64,000 bases of DNA from Psychromicrobium silvestre (GCF_013408295.1 NZ_JACBYQ010000001.1:1-64000); one strand, 5' to 3'. Positions 7,586 to 16,668 are shown, counted from the first letter of the stretch. A program made the numbers and translations. Notes: a model not told the origin generated them from the sequence alone.

Positions 7586-7975
7586 TTAGTCGATTCGGTG
7601 AGCGAAGCGGAGCAGATTGCCGTCTAGGTCAACATGTGCGCCTTCGCGGAGTCCATATTCGGTATCCACCGGGAGACTGGTGGGGCAGTTCAAGGTGGAA
7701 GCGTCGGAGACCTTCTTCCAATCCGCGGCTAGTGCATCGGCATCGTTGACCTCAATGAACGCCGAGGAGAAATTGGTCTCCGGATCGATTCCCGGAGCTT
7801 GCCACAGGTGGACCCGAACCCTATCTCTTTTGGCGTAGGCGTAGTCCTCGTCGCCTTCGTATTTGGTCACCTCGAAGCCGAGAGCCGAATAGTGCGCAAT
7901 GGAGCGCTCCAGATCGGTGACGGGGAAGACCGGAGCGATTTGTTCGAAGCTGATGGTTTTGACCTCGTTGACCAT
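7586..7975 (-). CDS. VOC-superfamily protein (glyoxalase/bleomycin-resistance-like)
   Basis: A 129-residue protein with two beta-alpha-beta-beta-beta modules. It starts with FEQIAPVFPVTDLERSIAHYSALGFEV, a form typical of the bleomycin-binding-protein branch (AxPVxPVxDLxxSxxFY). It ends REGAHVDLDGNLLRFAHRI, where the DLDGNLLRF pattern is the second module's metal/ligand strand. It may be a small-molecule binding protein or a metal-dependent lyase; the ligand is unknown. On its strand TAGGCT lies 6 nt before the ATG, so the mRNA is probably leaderless. Divergent from the DUF5302 gene. Confidence 0.85.
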   Translation of the reverse strand: MVNEVKTISFEQIAPVFPVTDLERSIAHYSALGFEVTKYEGDEDYAYAKRDRVRVHLWQAPGIDPETNFSSAFIEVNDADALAADWKKVSDASTLNCPTSLPVDTEYGLREGAHVDLDGNLLRFAHRID

Positions 7976-8080
7976 GCTGCGAGCCTAGCGGGCTGCGGCG
8001 GGCATAGCCAGCACATGCGCCGCGAGTCCGGACTGTGCCAGACTGGGGGACCTAGTAAGTTTTCCAGCGAGGAGAAGTCT

Positions 8081-8269
8081 GTGTCAGAAGCTGAAGATAG
8101 CCAGGAGCACGCATCCACAAGCGAGGAGACCAAACGGAAGTTCCGGGAGGCCTTGGAGCGGAAGAATGCTCAGCATCACGCCACTGTGGAGGGCGCGAAG
8201 AGTTCGAAGATCGGCCATGAGCATGCCTCTGCGTCGACCAAGCGCGAATTCCGCCGGAAGAGCGGCTGA
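8081..8269 (+). CDS. DUF5302-type small protein
   Basis: A 62-residue, highly charged, hydrophilic protein with the pattern SEETKRKFREALERKN and ending STKREFRRKSG. This matches the small actinobacterial DUF5302 family, of unknown function. The start is GTG 8081 with GAGGAG 6-7 nt upstream (8069-8074); the longer reading frame to 7799 overlaps the opposite VOC gene and is not used. It is convergent with the radical SAM gene, whose stop is 11 bp away. Confidence 0.8.
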   Translation: MSEAEDSQEHASTSEETKRKFREALERKNAQHHATVEGAKSSKIGHEHASASTKREFRRKSG

Positions 8270-8279
8270 GCCTAGTGCT

Positions 8280-9389
8280 CTAGAACAAGGTAGGTTCGGC
8301 GACCTTCCGAGGCTTGGCCTCAATCAGAGGCAAGCTGCCTTCTGGATACTGTGCCTCCTCGGTCCGGGCGTCCAAAACGGTGCGGTGCATATAGGCCTGG
8401 CTACCCGCAAAGCCGTGTCTGGCCTTGGCTGCGTGGACCTTCTGGCCGAGCCACTGCCGATATTCCTTAGGCGCGTAAGAGCCCGAACCGTAGAGTTGTC
8501 GGTATTTACCCACCAGTTTCGGCTGCTGCTTGGCTAGCCAAGCCATAAACCATTCCCGGGTTCCGGGGCGAAGGTGCAAGGCCCCCGCCGTGACACCGGT
8601 GGCTCCTGCGGCCGCGAGCGCGGAAAAGAGAGAGTCCAGGGCTTCATCGCTATCCGTGAGCCAGGGCAGGATGGGCATCGCCATCACACCGCAGGGCAAG
8701 CCGGCCTCGCGTAACCGGGAGATCAGGCTCAAACGAGCCTTCGGTGAAGGCGTGCCCGGCTCCAGAACCTTTGCGATTGTCTCGTCGGTGAGGGCCAGTG
8801 AAATACCCATCCCGATAGGAACCTGCCGAACCGCTTCCTTGAGCAGCGGAAGGTCTCGGGATAGCAGAGTTCCTTTGGTCAAAATGGAGAATGGCGTACC
8901 CGAGTCAGCCAGGGTTCGAATGATGCCGGGCATCAACTTGTAGCGGCCTTCGGCCCGCTGATAGGGATCGGTATTAGTGCCCAAAGCCACCTGCTGCCGT
9001 TGCCAGCTGGCCTTCATGACTTCGCGGTGCAGAACTTCCACGGTGTTCACCTTCACCACCACCTGGGAATCAAAGTCCAGACCGGGGTTGAAATCCAAAT
9101 AAGTGTGCGTGTTCCGGGCGAAGCAGTAGACGCAGGCGTGGGAGCAGCCGCGATAGGGGTTGATGGTCCATTGGAACGGCATGGAGGAGGTTTGCGGAAC
9201 CTTGTTCAGCACCGATTTGGAGAGCACCTCATGAAAAGTCACACCGGCAAAATCCGGGGTGTTTACCGAACGCAGGAATCCTTTCAGCGGCATCAGCGCG
9301 GTCTGGAGAACCTGCTGTTCGGGCAGGACCGCACCGTTCTGGGCGGAAGGTGGCTCCGCCGTCGAGATCTGCTGGGATTCCCATCGCAT
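8280..9389 (-). CDS. Rv2578c-family radical SAM protein
   Basis: A 369-residue enzyme with the radical SAM cluster motif CSHACVYC (CxxxCxxC) in the context NPYRGCSHACVYCFARNTH. Downstream are TNTDPYQRAEGRYKLMPGII and the C-terminal helical region (YGSGSYAPKEYRQWLGQKV), as in the mycobacterial Rv2578c group. It would bind a 4Fe-4S cluster and S-adenosylmethionine; the substrate is unknown. The start is ATG 9389 (MRWES), which matches the usual start of relatives; the frame to 9518 is untenable because it crosses the promoter. A LexA-like palindrome lies 9 nt before the start codon, suggesting SOS control. Confidence 0.9.
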   Translation of the reverse strand: MRWESQQISTAEPPSAQNGAVLPEQQVLQTALMPLKGFLRSVNTPDFAGVTFHEVLSKSVLNKVPQTSSMPFQWTINPYRGCSHACVYCFARNTHTYLDFNPGLDFDSQVVVKVNTVEVLHREVMKASWQRQQVALGTNTDPYQRAEGRYKLMPGIIRTLADSGTPFSILTKGTLLSRDLPLLKEAVRQVPIGMGISLALTDETIAKVLEPGTPSPKARLSLISRLREAGLPCGVMAMPILPWLTDSDEALDSLFSALAAAGATGVTAGALHLRPGTREWFMAWLAKQQPKLVGKYRQLYGSGSYAPKEYRQWLGQKVHAAKARHGFAGSQAYMHRTVLDARTEEAQYPEGSLPLIEAKPRKVAEPTLF

Positions 9390-9396
9390 GAGAGTA

Positions 9397-9414
9397 TTCG
9401 AACATATATTCGAA
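9397..9414. promoter_or_regulatory. LexA-type (SOS) box upstream of the radical SAM gene
   Basis: TTCGAACATATATTCGAA. The core TCGAAC-N4-ATTCGA differs by one base from the Gram-positive/mycobacterial SOS box TCGAAC-N4-GTTCGA. It lies 8-25 bp upstream of the start at 9389, over the probable -10 region, inside an AT-rich island. Established knowledge: LexA represses DNA-damage genes through such boxes in Actinobacteria. Confidence 0.7.
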
Positions 9415-9545
9415 AATATTTCAATATCTGAGGACGGATCTCTAGACAGGGGCGCTACGATTAAAGAACAGGATCTAAATTGCTTTGATAAAAATATCTG
9501 ATTGCCGATCCGAGCCAATTGCTCGCCGCGTCAAAGGAGACCACC

Positions 9546-11033
9546 ATGCCAAATGTGGCAAGCATCCTCAGCAATAGTGCCGCCCGGCAGCCGGAAGCGA
9601 CGGCGATCAAACTGGATGAGATAGAGCTGAGCTACGCGGCCCTTGACGGGCTCAGCGCCAAGGTTGCAGGTCTTTTGGCGAAGCGCGGGGTGAAGCCCGG
9701 GGAGCGGGTGGCGCTCATTAGCCCGAATCTACCGCAGATGCCGGTGATCTACTACGGAATCTTGCGTTATGGTGCCGTGGTGGTGCCGCTCAATCCGCTG
9801 CTCAAGGCTCGTGAAGTGGAGTACCACTTGCGTAACTCCGAGGCGTCCTTGGCCTTCGCCTGGGAGGGGGTACTAGATCAGGTGACGCCGGGAGCCGAAG
9901 CCGCCGGCACCGCCGTCGTACCTCTTGACGCGGAACTGCTGCCGTTGCTGGCTGGCACCGATCCAATCAGTGAGCTCGCGGAGGTGGAGCCGGATGACAC
10001 CGCGGTGATCCTCTACACCTCGGGCACCACAGGAAGGCCCAAGGGGGCCGAGCTGACCCACGCGAATCTGCTCGGCAATGCGGAGCTCTCGCGGGACCTT
10101 TTTGATATGGGCCTGGGGGATGTGCTCTTCGGAGGCCTGCCGTTCTTCCACATCTTCGGCCAGACCTGCGCCCTCAATGCCGCGATTACCGCAGGTGCCA
10201 TGGTGACTTTGCTACCTAAATTCGACCCCGTGAAGGCCTTGGAGATTATCCAGCGGGACAAGGTGACCATCTTCATGGGTGTGCCCACCATGCACATCGC
10301 CACCTTGCGCACTCCGGACAAGCAGAACTACGACCTCTCCTCGCTCAAGGTGGCGGTCTCCGGTGGGGCGCCGTTGCCGGTGGAGGTACTGCACGAATTC
10401 GAATCGACCTTCGGGGCTACCATGCTGGAGGGCTATGGGCTCTCCGAAACCTCACCGGTGGTCGCCTTCAATCAGCGCGACGGCATCCGCAAGGCCGGCT
10501 CGATCGGTACCGTGGTGCGCGGTGCCCAGCTCAGAGTGTCCGACGACGCCGGTCATGAAGTTCCGCGCGGAGAGGTCGGCGAGTTGGCGGTGGCTGGCCC
10601 GTACGTGATGAAGGGTTATTGGCGGAATCCCGAGGCCACCGAGACGGCGATTCGAGATGGCTGGTTCTACACCGGAGACCTGGCAAAGCAGGACGAGGAC
10701 GGTGTGTTCTTCATCGTCGACCGGAAGAAGGACATGATTCTGCGCGGCGGTTACAACGTCTATCCACGCGAAGTGGAGGAAGTCCTCTACGAGCATCCGG
10801 CGGTGGCCGAGGCCGCGGTCAAGGGCCGTCCGGACGAGGTGCACGGCGAAGAAGTGATCGCCGTGGTCTCGCTCAAACCCGGCTTCGCTGGCACCGCCGA
10901 GCTGAGCGCGGAAATCCGAGATTTCGTCAAGGACCGGATCGCCGCCTATAAGTACCCGCGCGAGGTGCACATTGTTGACGCACTCCCCAAGGGCCCAACC
11001 GGAAAGATTCTGAAACGAGAAATCAGCGTCTAG
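9546..11033 (+). CDS. Long-chain fatty acid--CoA ligase (AMP-forming)
   Basis: A 495-residue ANL-superfamily enzyme that activates a carboxylic acid through acyl-AMP to acyl-CoA. The P-loop motif reads YTSGTTGRPKGAELTH; the A5-type motif is EGYGLSETSP; the hinge and C-terminal motifs are GWFYTGDLAKQDEDG, DRKKDMILRGGYNVYPREVE and the catalytic-lysine motif PKGPTGKILKRE. The length fits medium/long-chain FadD-type ligases of Actinobacteria. The start is ATG 9546 with AAAGGAG 6 nt upstream; 27 nt of upstream frame are not needed. It stands alone; downstream is a repeat element and a convergent gene. Chain length preference cannot be read. Confidence 0.93.
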   Translation: MPNVASILSNSAARQPEATAIKLDEIELSYAALDGLSAKVAGLLAKRGVKPGERVALISPNLPQMPVIYYGILRYGAVVVPLNPLLKAREVEYHLRNSEASLAFAWEGVLDQVTPGAEAAGTAVVPLDAELLPLLAGTDPISELAEVEPDDTAVILYTSGTTGRPKGAELTHANLLGNAELSRDLFDMGLGDVLFGGLPFFHIFGQTCALNAAITAGAMVTLLPKFDPVKALEIIQRDKVTIFMGVPTMHIATLRTPDKQNYDLSSLKVAVSGGAPLPVEVLHEFESTFGATMLEGYGLSETSPVVAFNQRDGIRKAGSIGTVVRGAQLRVSDDAGHEVPRGEVGELAVAGPYVMKGYWRNPEATETAIRDGWFYTGDLAKQDEDGVFFIVDRKKDMILRGGYNVYPREVEEVLYEHPAVAEAAVKGRPDEVHGEEVIAVVSLKPGFAGTAELSAEIRDFVKDRIAAYKYPREVHIVDALPKGPTGKILKREISV

Positions 11034-11048
11034 CCCCTGTAGGTTCTT

Positions 11049-11200
11049 CCCAGCTATCCCACTCGATGTTGCAGATGTTGCTGGTGTGACAACATCGAGC
11101 GAACTTTTGCCTCATGAGCAACATTCAGTGGGACAGCTGGGAGGCAGGACAGCTGGGAGGCGGGACAGCTGGGAAGTGGGACAGATGGGTTGGGAACGGT
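11049..11200. repeat. Palindromic intergenic element, copy B with tandem right ends
   Basis: The core 11049-11141 is 93 bp, the same length as copy A. It starts CCCAGCTATCCCACT and ends AGTGGGACAGCTGGG, and the interior has GCAGATGTTGC and GCAACA at matching places. Three more right-end units (GGACAGCTGGG type) follow in tandem to about 11190. It lies between convergent acyl-CoA ligase and SIMPL genes. Confidence 0.8.
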
Positions 11201-11246
11201 AGGAAATTTGGGCGGGTGATGCTTGGTGCGGCGGTTTCGAGTCGGG

Positions 11247-11879
11247 CTAAGCCAGTTCCCAGGTCACTCGGACGCTTGCGGTTACGGCGCTTTCGCCCGC
11301 CTCAATCGGCATGCTGATGGCACTAAAAGTCACCTTGTCCATCCGCTCGAGCGGATGCGGGGAGTGCTCCTGGCTTTCGGCAATCTCCAGCACCTTGCCC
11401 AGGCTCCGACCGGCTAATTCGGCGAAATGGGCGGCGTTCCGGGCCGCATCTGCCCAGGCTAAGGTGCGGGCCTGTTCGGCCACCTCGGCTGGATCGGAGA
11501 TGCTGGGCTGCAAGCCGTTGAGCCGCACATCATCACCGCCCGCTTCGATGATGGCCGCGATTGCCTGCTCCGCGACCCCTTGCAGGGAGAGCCGGACCGT
11601 CAGAGTACTGGAACAGTTGTAGCCGGTGGTCACATTGCCCTTACCCTCCTGCCAGGCGGTTTCGGCACGCAGTGAGAGCCCACTGGTGCTGCTGTCCTTG
11701 CGGTCCAATTCAAGCTTGTCCAAGGCAGACTGCACCGCCCGCATCGACAAGGCGGCATCCTGATAGGCCTCGGTCAGGCTGGCACGAACGGTCTCCACAC
11801 CGATATTGAGGGTGAGGGTATCTGGTGCCTGGCTAGCGGCGCCGTGACCGGTCACCGTGATCGTATTGCTCGTCTCCAT
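11247..11879 (-). CDS. SIMPL-domain (DUF541) protein
   Basis: A 210-residue protein of the SIMPL/BP26 family. It starts with [23 protein letters not shown], the family's first strand pair, and has repeats of the form LDRKDSSTSGLSLRAE and a C-terminal VTASVRVTWEL strand. Relatives are periplasmic or secreted oligomers (BP26, YggE); no signal peptide is visible here, so this copy may be cytoplasmic. Its ATG lies 28 nt inside the end of the upstream HExxH-protein gene, so the two are co-transcribed and probably translationally coupled. Confidence 0.88.
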   Translation of the reverse strand: METSNTITVTGHGAASQAPDTLTLNIGVETVRASLTEAYQDAALSMRAVQSALDKLELDRKDSSTSGLSLRAETAWQEGKGNVTTGYNCSSTLTVRLSLQGVAEQAIAAIIEAGGDDVRLNGLQPSISDPAEVAEQARTLAWADAARNAAHFAELAGRSLGKVLEIAESQEHSPHPLERMDKVTFSAISMPIEAGESAVTASVRVTWELA

Positions 11880-12310
11880 CGGGCAGTCCTCTCCTGGAGT
11901 CGGACGAAACGCGGAATGGTTTCCCTCTCACGGTAGCCGCCTTCGGCGAGTCCTGCCCAGCGTTCGAAGGGATTCCTGGCCCCCACCTCTCCGCAACGCC
12001 ACCAGGACCAAGCAGCTCCAGCGCAGTAGAGCGGAAGAAAGGGCAGGCCCAGACAGGCCAAATACTGACTGGCGTGCCGGGATTCATGCTGGAGAAGAAC
12101 CGGATCGAGGTCAGCATCCCGGAGCAACACCACATTGCCCACCGTAAACGCCTGGGCTTTGGGCCAGGACCGACTGTAGCCGGGGGCGAGCAGTAGGCCG
12201 AACGGGCCTTTCCGCAGTCTCCTGTGGTTTGTTACTGCGAGCAAACATCCCAGTGGCGTACTGAGATTCACCAGGTTGATGGCCTGTCTACACCGGGCGA
12301 ATGCGGTCAT
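11852..12310 (-). CDS. Hypothetical protein with HExxH motif
   Basis: A 152-residue protein. It contains HESRH at residues 75-79 in [18 protein letters not shown], a zincin-type HExxH pattern. A hydrophobic stretch ([16 protein letters not shown]) follows, and then an Arg-rich tail. It resembles small actinobacterial proteins of unknown function; the HExxH could be a real zinc site, but a third ligand is not obvious. TAGCAT lies exactly 6 nt before the ATG (minus strand 12317-12322), so it is probably leaderless. Overlaps the SIMPL gene by 28 nt; divergent from pheS. Confidence 0.65.
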   Translation of the reverse strand: MTAFARCRQAINLVNLSTPLGCLLAVTNHRRLRKGPFGLLLAPGYSRSWPKAQAFTVGNVVLLRDADLDPVLLQHESRHASQYLACLGLPFLPLYCAGAAWSWWRCGEVGARNPFERWAGLAEGGYRERETIPRFVRLQERTARWRRAIRSR

Positions 12311-12327
12311 GGCACGATGCTATTGCA

Positions 12328-12333
12328 TAGACT
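12328..12333 (+). promoter_or_regulatory. Candidate -10 element for pheST
   Basis: TAGACT lies 65 bp upstream of the pheS start and back to back with the leaderless promoter of the divergent HExxH gene. It would give a leader of about 58 nt. No clear -35 element is seen. Confidence 0.4.
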
Positions 12334-12397
12334 GGAGCAGGCATCTCCACCGATTTCGACGTTTTTCAACCAACCTCATCGTGCAAGGTACTTTTCT

Positions 12398-13456
12398 ATG
12401 ACCGAACAGCTGGACCAACAGGTCCCAGATCCGACCGACGAGGCCGCGCTCCAAGCGGCCGTGCAGAACGCGCTCGCGGCCATCGCCGCAGCCAGTGACT
12501 TGGAAGAGCTTAAAGCCGCTCGATTGGCGCACAGCGGGGAGAAATCTCCGCTCAGCCTGGCCAACCGCGGCATTAAGGGCTTGCCCAATGAGCTGAAAGC
12601 AACGGCGGGCAAACTGATGGGAGCCTCCCGTGGAGCCGTCAACCAGGCGCTCGCGGCTCGCACCGAAGTGCTGGAGGCCGAAGCGTCCGAGCGGATTCTG
12701 GTCGAGGAGACCGTGGACGTCACGGCCGCTCCGCGCCGCCGTCGTGCCGGTGCCAGGCACCCGCTGTCCACCCTGCAGGAACGGGTGGCCGATATCTTCG
12801 TCGGGATGGGCTGGGAAATCGCCGAGGGGCCCGAGCTGGAATCCGAATGGTTCAACTTCGACGCGCTGAACTTCAAGCCGGACCACCCGGCCCGCGAATT
12901 GCAGGACACCTTCTTCGTGGAGCCACCGGAAGCGCACCTGGTGCTGCGCACGCACACCTCACCGGTACAGGTGCGTTCGATGCTGGAGCGTGAGCTGCCG
13001 ATCTACGTGCTCTGCCCAGGAAAGACCTTCCGTACCGACGAGCTCGATGCTACCCACACCCCGGTGTTCCACCAGTTCGAGGGCTTGGCTATCGATAAGA
13101 ATCTCTCGATGGCGAACCTGCGCGGAACCCTGGAACACTTCGCGCGCCAGATGTTCGGTGACGAAGCGCAGATCCGCTTGCGGCCGAACTATTTCCCCTT
13201 CACCGAGCCTTCCGCCGAGCTGGACATCTGGCACCCGGGAGCCAAGGGTGGCCCGCGCTGGATCGAATGGGGCGGTTGCGGCATGGTCAACCCCAATGTG
13301 CTGCGCGCCGCTGGCATCGATCCGGAGGAATATTCCGGATTTGCCTTTGGCATGGGCATTGAGCGGACCTTGATGTTCCGCAATGAAGTCTCCGATATGC
13401 GCGACATGATCGAAGGCGATGTACGGTTCAGCGAGCACTTTGGGATGGAGATCTAA
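12398..13456 (+). CDS. pheS: Phenylalanine--tRNA ligase alpha subunit
   Basis: A 352-residue class II synthetase subunit. The N-terminal coiled coil (about residues 1-90) binds tRNA. The catalytic core carries motif 2 ([19 protein letters not shown]) and motif 3 ([15 protein letters not shown]). The active enzyme is an alpha2-beta2 tetramer. The start is ATG 12398 (MTEQLDQQ), where relatives begin; the Shine-Dalgarno sequence is weak (CAAGG). An upstream in-frame extension to 12224 crosses the promoter of the opposite gene. The stop overlaps the pheT start (TAATG), giving coupled translation. Confidence 0.97.
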   Translation: MTEQLDQQVPDPTDEAALQAAVQNALAAIAAASDLEELKAARLAHSGEKSPLSLANRGIKGLPNELKATAGKLMGASRGAVNQALAARTEVLEAEASERILVEETVDVTAAPRRRRAGARHPLSTLQERVADIFVGMGWEIAEGPELESEWFNFDALNFKPDHPARELQDTFFVEPPEAHLVLRTHTSPVQVRSMLERELPIYVLCPGKTFRTDELDATHTPVFHQFEGLAIDKNLSMANLRGTLEHFARQMFGDEAQIRLRPNYFPFTEPSAELDIWHPGAKGGPRWIEWGGCGMVNPNVLRAAGIDPEEYSGFAFGMGIERTLMFRNEVSDMRDMIEGDVRFSEHFGMEI

Positions 13457-15966
13457 TGCGTATTCCACTGACTTGGCTGCGCGAGTTCGCAGCAGTTCCT
13501 GCGGAAGCGACCGCAGAAGATGTGATGGCCGAACTGGTCAAGGTTGGCCTAGAAGAAGAGGCCGTGCACCGGCCCAGCGATAGCCTCTCCGGCCCCATCG
13601 TGGTGGGCCAGGTAATCTCGCTGGTCAAAGAGCCACAGAGCAATGGCAAGACCATCAACTGGTGCCAGGTTCGGGTGGTTCCCGAGGGCTCGACGCAGAC
13701 CCTGGAGGGCGAAGGGATTTCGCCCGACGGCGTGCAAGGCATTGTCTGCGGGGCGCACAACTTTGTGGAGGGAGACAAGGTTATTGTCACCCTGCCCGGT
13801 GCCGTGCTGCCCGGCGACTTCAAGATCTCGCCGCGAAAGACCTATGGTCACGTTTCGGCCGGTATGATCGCCTCCTCCCGCGAACTCGGCATCGGCCAGG
13901 ATCACGACGGCATCGTAGTGCTCTCCACCCTGGGTCTGGACCCCGAACTGGGTACCTCGGTGTATGAGTTGCTCGGTTTGCACGATCAAGCCGCGGAAAT
14001 CAATGTCACCCCGGATCGGGGCTACTGCTTCTCGATCCGTGGCATCGCCCGCGAATACGCGCACGCCACCGGCACCGCGTTCACCGACCCGGCCTCGCTT
14101 CCGGTGGTGCCGCCGTCGGACGGACAGGGGTACCCGGTACGGATCGAAGATGCGGCCCCGATCCACAGCAAGCCCGGTGCGGATCGCTTCGTAGCCCGCG
14201 TAGTCCGCGGTATCGATCAGTCCGTGCCGAGCCCGCAGTGGATGGTTTCCCGCTTGCGGCTGGCTGGTATCCGGTCCATCTCCTTGCCGGTGGATATTTC
14301 TAACTACGTGATGTGGGAGCTGGGTCAGCCGCTGCATTTCTACGATGCGGATAAGCTGCGTGGCGCCATTGTGGTTCGGCGTGCCGCCGCGGGGGAGACG
14401 ATCACCACCCTGGATGAGAAGACCAGGACCTTGGACGTCGAGGATCTGCTGATCACCGACGATTCCGGTCCGATTGGCGTGGCCGGGGTGATGGGCGGTG
14501 CCAGCACCGAAGTGAGTGCGGAAACGACCGACATCCTGATTGAGGCCGCGCACTTCGAAGAGGTTTCCATCGGTCGCTCCCGCCGCCGTCATAAGCTACC
14601 TTCCGAGGCGTCCAAGCGCTTCGAGCGCGGGGTGGATTGGCGGGTTGCCGATATCGCCGCACAGCGAGCCGTTGACCTGTTGGTCGAGCTGGCCGGAGGC
14701 GTGGCGGACCCGCATGGAACCGACGTCGGAGTGGAACCAGAGGCGGCGCTTATCGAGCTTCCGGCGGACTACCCGAGTGCCCGCATTGGCCTGGACTTCA
14801 GCCCGGAGCAGATCGAAACCAGCCTGCGTGACCTCGGCGCTTCGGTTTCCGGTTCGGGTTCTTCTTATCAGGTAACGGCACCTAGCTGGCGTCCCGATCT
14901 GGAGACCAAGGACGATCTGGCCGAGGAAATCGCCCGGCTGGTCGGCTACGACAAGATCCCCTCGGTGCTTCCGGTGGCCCCGCCCGGCCGTGGCCTGACC
15001 CGGGTACAGCAGCAACGCCGTCGACTGCTCCAGGCACTTGCCGATTCGGGACTCATCGAGGTCTCTGCTTACCCCTTCGTCTCGAAGGCCGCTAATGAGC
15101 TCTTCGGACAGGGTGTGAAGGCCGTCAAGCTGGCCAATCCGCTGAGCGAAGAGTTCGGCTATCTGCGCACCGCGGTGCTACCCGGCTTGCTGGAGGTGGT
15201 CAAGCGGAACCTCTCCCGTGGCTTCCGTGATCTTCAGCTTTTCGAAACCGGTGCAGTGTTCCTGCCCGGCGAGACGATGGGCACCAGTTCGATTCCGCCG
15301 CTCGGCGCGCGGCCCAGCGATGAGGTGCTGGACGGGCTGTACGACGGCGTTCCGGACCAGCCGCTGCACCTCGCCGCGGTGTTGACCGGGAAGAATCCGG
15401 GCGGTGCGGCGTGGGACTATGCCGATGCTCTTGACGTTGCGTTCCTGGCCGCCGAGGTTTTGGGCGTGGAACTGCTCAGCGTTCAGGGCAGCCACCCTGC
15501 TTTCCATCCGGGACGGACGGCGCAACTGAGCTTGCGCGACGGCACCGTGATCGGGGTGGCGGGTGAACTGCATCCCAAGTTACTGGCCGAATCGGACCTG
15601 CCGGAGCGCACCGTCGCGGTGGAACTGGATGCCGATGCGCTGTTCGCCGCTGCCGCCGATGTGATTGTGGCGAAGTCGATTTCCAGCTTTCCGGTAGCTA
15701 CTCAGGATGTGGCTTTGCTGGTTTCCGCAGAGGTGCCTGCCGGTGAGTTGCTGGAGGTGCTTCGTGCCGGGGCTGGCGAGTTGCTGGAAGATGTTTCGTT
15801 GTTTGACGATTATCGCGGAGTGGGCATTCCGGAGGGCAAGAAATCCCTGGCCTTCGGCCTGCGCTTCCGGGCGGATGACCGGACGTTGACCGCCGAAGAG
15901 GCTACCGAGGCTCGGCAGGCTGCTGTGAGTGCTGCGGCAGAGGCGTTCGGGGCCGTGCTGCGCTGA
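13456..15966 (+). CDS. pheT: Phenylalanine--tRNA ligase beta subunit
   Basis: An 836-residue partner of PheS. In order: a tRNA-binding OB domain (about 40-155, with GIVCGAHNF), the B3/B4 editing domain (about 210-400), B5 (about 405-480), a catalytic-like domain (about 490-700) and the anticodon-binding ferredoxin fold (about 745-836, ending in the usual ALRFRADDRTLTAEE-like stretch, here FGLRFRADDRTLT). The editing domain removes mischarged Tyr-tRNA(Phe). It shares one base with the pheS stop. A phosphopantetheinyl transferase starts 5 nt after its stop, so it is probably the third gene of this operon. Confidence 0.97.
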   Translation: MRIPLTWLREFAAVPAEATAEDVMAELVKVGLEEEAVHRPSDSLSGPIVVGQVISLVKEPQSNGKTINWCQVRVVPEGSTQTLEGEGISPDGVQGIVCGAHNFVEGDKVIVTLPGAVLPGDFKISPRKTYGHVSAGMIASSRELGIGQDHDGIVVLSTLGLDPELGTSVYELLGLHDQAAEINVTPDRGYCFSIRGIAREYAHATGTAFTDPASLPVVPPSDGQGYPVRIEDAAPIHSKPGADRFVARVVRGIDQSVPSPQWMVSRLRLAGIRSISLPVDISNYVMWELGQPLHFYDADKLRGAIVVRRAAAGETITTLDEKTRTLDVEDLLITDDSGPIGVAGVMGGASTEVSAETTDILIEAAHFEEVSIGRSRRRHKLPSEASKRFERGVDWRVADIAAQRAVDLLVELAGGVADPHGTDVGVEPEAALIELPADYPSARIGLDFSPEQIETSLRDLGASVSGSGSSYQVTAPSWRPDLETKDDLAEEIARLVGYDKIPSVLPVAPPGRGLTRVQQQRRRLLQALADSGLIEVSAYPFVSKAANELFGQGVKAVKLANPLSEEFGYLRTAVLPGLLEVVKRNLSRGFRDLQLFETGAVFLPGETMGTSSIPPLGARPSDEVLDGLYDGVPDQPLHLAAVLTGKNPGGAAWDYADALDVAFLAAEVLGVELLSVQGSHPAFHPGRTAQLSLRDGTVIGVAGELHPKLLAESDLPERTVAVELDADALFAAAADVIVAKSISSFPVATQDVALLVSAEVPAGELLEVLRAGAGELLEDVSLFDDYRGVGIPEGKKSLAFGLRFRADDRTLTAEEATEARQAAVSAAAEAFGAVLR

Positions 15967-15971
15967 GTTTC

Positions 15972-16619
15972 GTGGTTCCGTTGAAACTGGGGGACGCCGT
16001 GATCTCGGCGGTGCTGCTGGCCGAGGTTATGCCTCGGACGGAGTGGTTGTCTGCCGCCGAGTTGGCTCGCGCAGAGCGCTATGCGACCGAGGAATTGCGT
16101 CAGCGATTCCTGGCTCGCAGGACGGCTTTGCGGAGTTTTGTGGCTAGCCTCGCTGGGTTAGCTGCGGATTCACTGGTGCCGGATTATTCTTGTCCGGATC
16201 ATGGTCGGGGTGTCGATCATGGTCGGCCGGGGTTTGTTCTGGGTTCTGGCGAGCCGATTCCCTGGGCGTTGAGTAGCTCCGACAGCGGGCCGTGGGCGGT
16301 TTTCGCCGCTCATCCGGGAATTTCGACGCGCCTCGGCGTTGACCTGGAACGAATCGATAGGGTTTCCTTCGCCGGGTTCGACGACGGCGTACTGAGTGCC
16401 GCGGAACGGCTCGCTTTGGACGCACTACCGGTGGCCGAGCGCGACGGTTTTCGGGCTCGATGCTGGGCCCGCAAGGAGGCTTTAGTGAAGGCCTGGGGGA
16501 GTGGTCTGCGCGTTCGGCCTACTGGCATCGATTCTACGAATTCCGGGCTTGTTGATCTTGAACCGCGATCGCTCGGGCTGCCGGAGGAATACGCCGTCGC
16601 ACTGGCTGTTCTGCGCTGA
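15972..16619 (+). CDS. 4'-phosphopantetheinyl transferase (Sfp superfamily)
   Basis: A 215-residue protein with the two Sfp signatures: GVDLERIDRV and, about 50 residues on, CWARKEALVKAWGSGL (WxxKEAxxKA). The Asp/Glu pair of the first motif and the Glu of the second bind Mg2+ and coenzyme A. It attaches phosphopantetheine to a Ser of carrier domains. The obvious local client is the carrier domain (Ser559) of the Pls-type synthetase encoded 2-6 kb downstream on the other strand. The GTG start 15972 is 5 nt after pheT, so expression is tied to the pheST operon. Confidence 0.88.
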   Translation: MVPLKLGDAVISAVLLAEVMPRTEWLSAAELARAERYATEELRQRFLARRTALRSFVASLAGLAADSLVPDYSCPDHGRGVDHGRPGFVLGSGEPIPWALSSSDSGPWAVFAAHPGISTRLGVDLERIDRVSFAGFDDGVLSAAERLALDALPVAERDGFRARCWARKEALVKAWGSGLRVRPTGIDSTNSGLVDLEPRSLGLPEEYAVALAVLR

Positions 16620-16668
16620 GCATCGGCCCAAATCAGCTCGATCGGCTCAAATCAGCCCAAATCGGCTC

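Noticed and set aside
7799-8269. 156-codon version of the DUF5302 gene
   Set aside because: The extra 94 codons overlap the opposite VOC gene and its promoter; GTG 8081 has a good ribosome-binding site.
13549-14592. 347-codon open frame on the minus strand inside pheT
   Set aside because: It is antisense to the conserved pheT coding region, has no start signal or recognisable domain, and results from the codon bias of a GC-rich gene.
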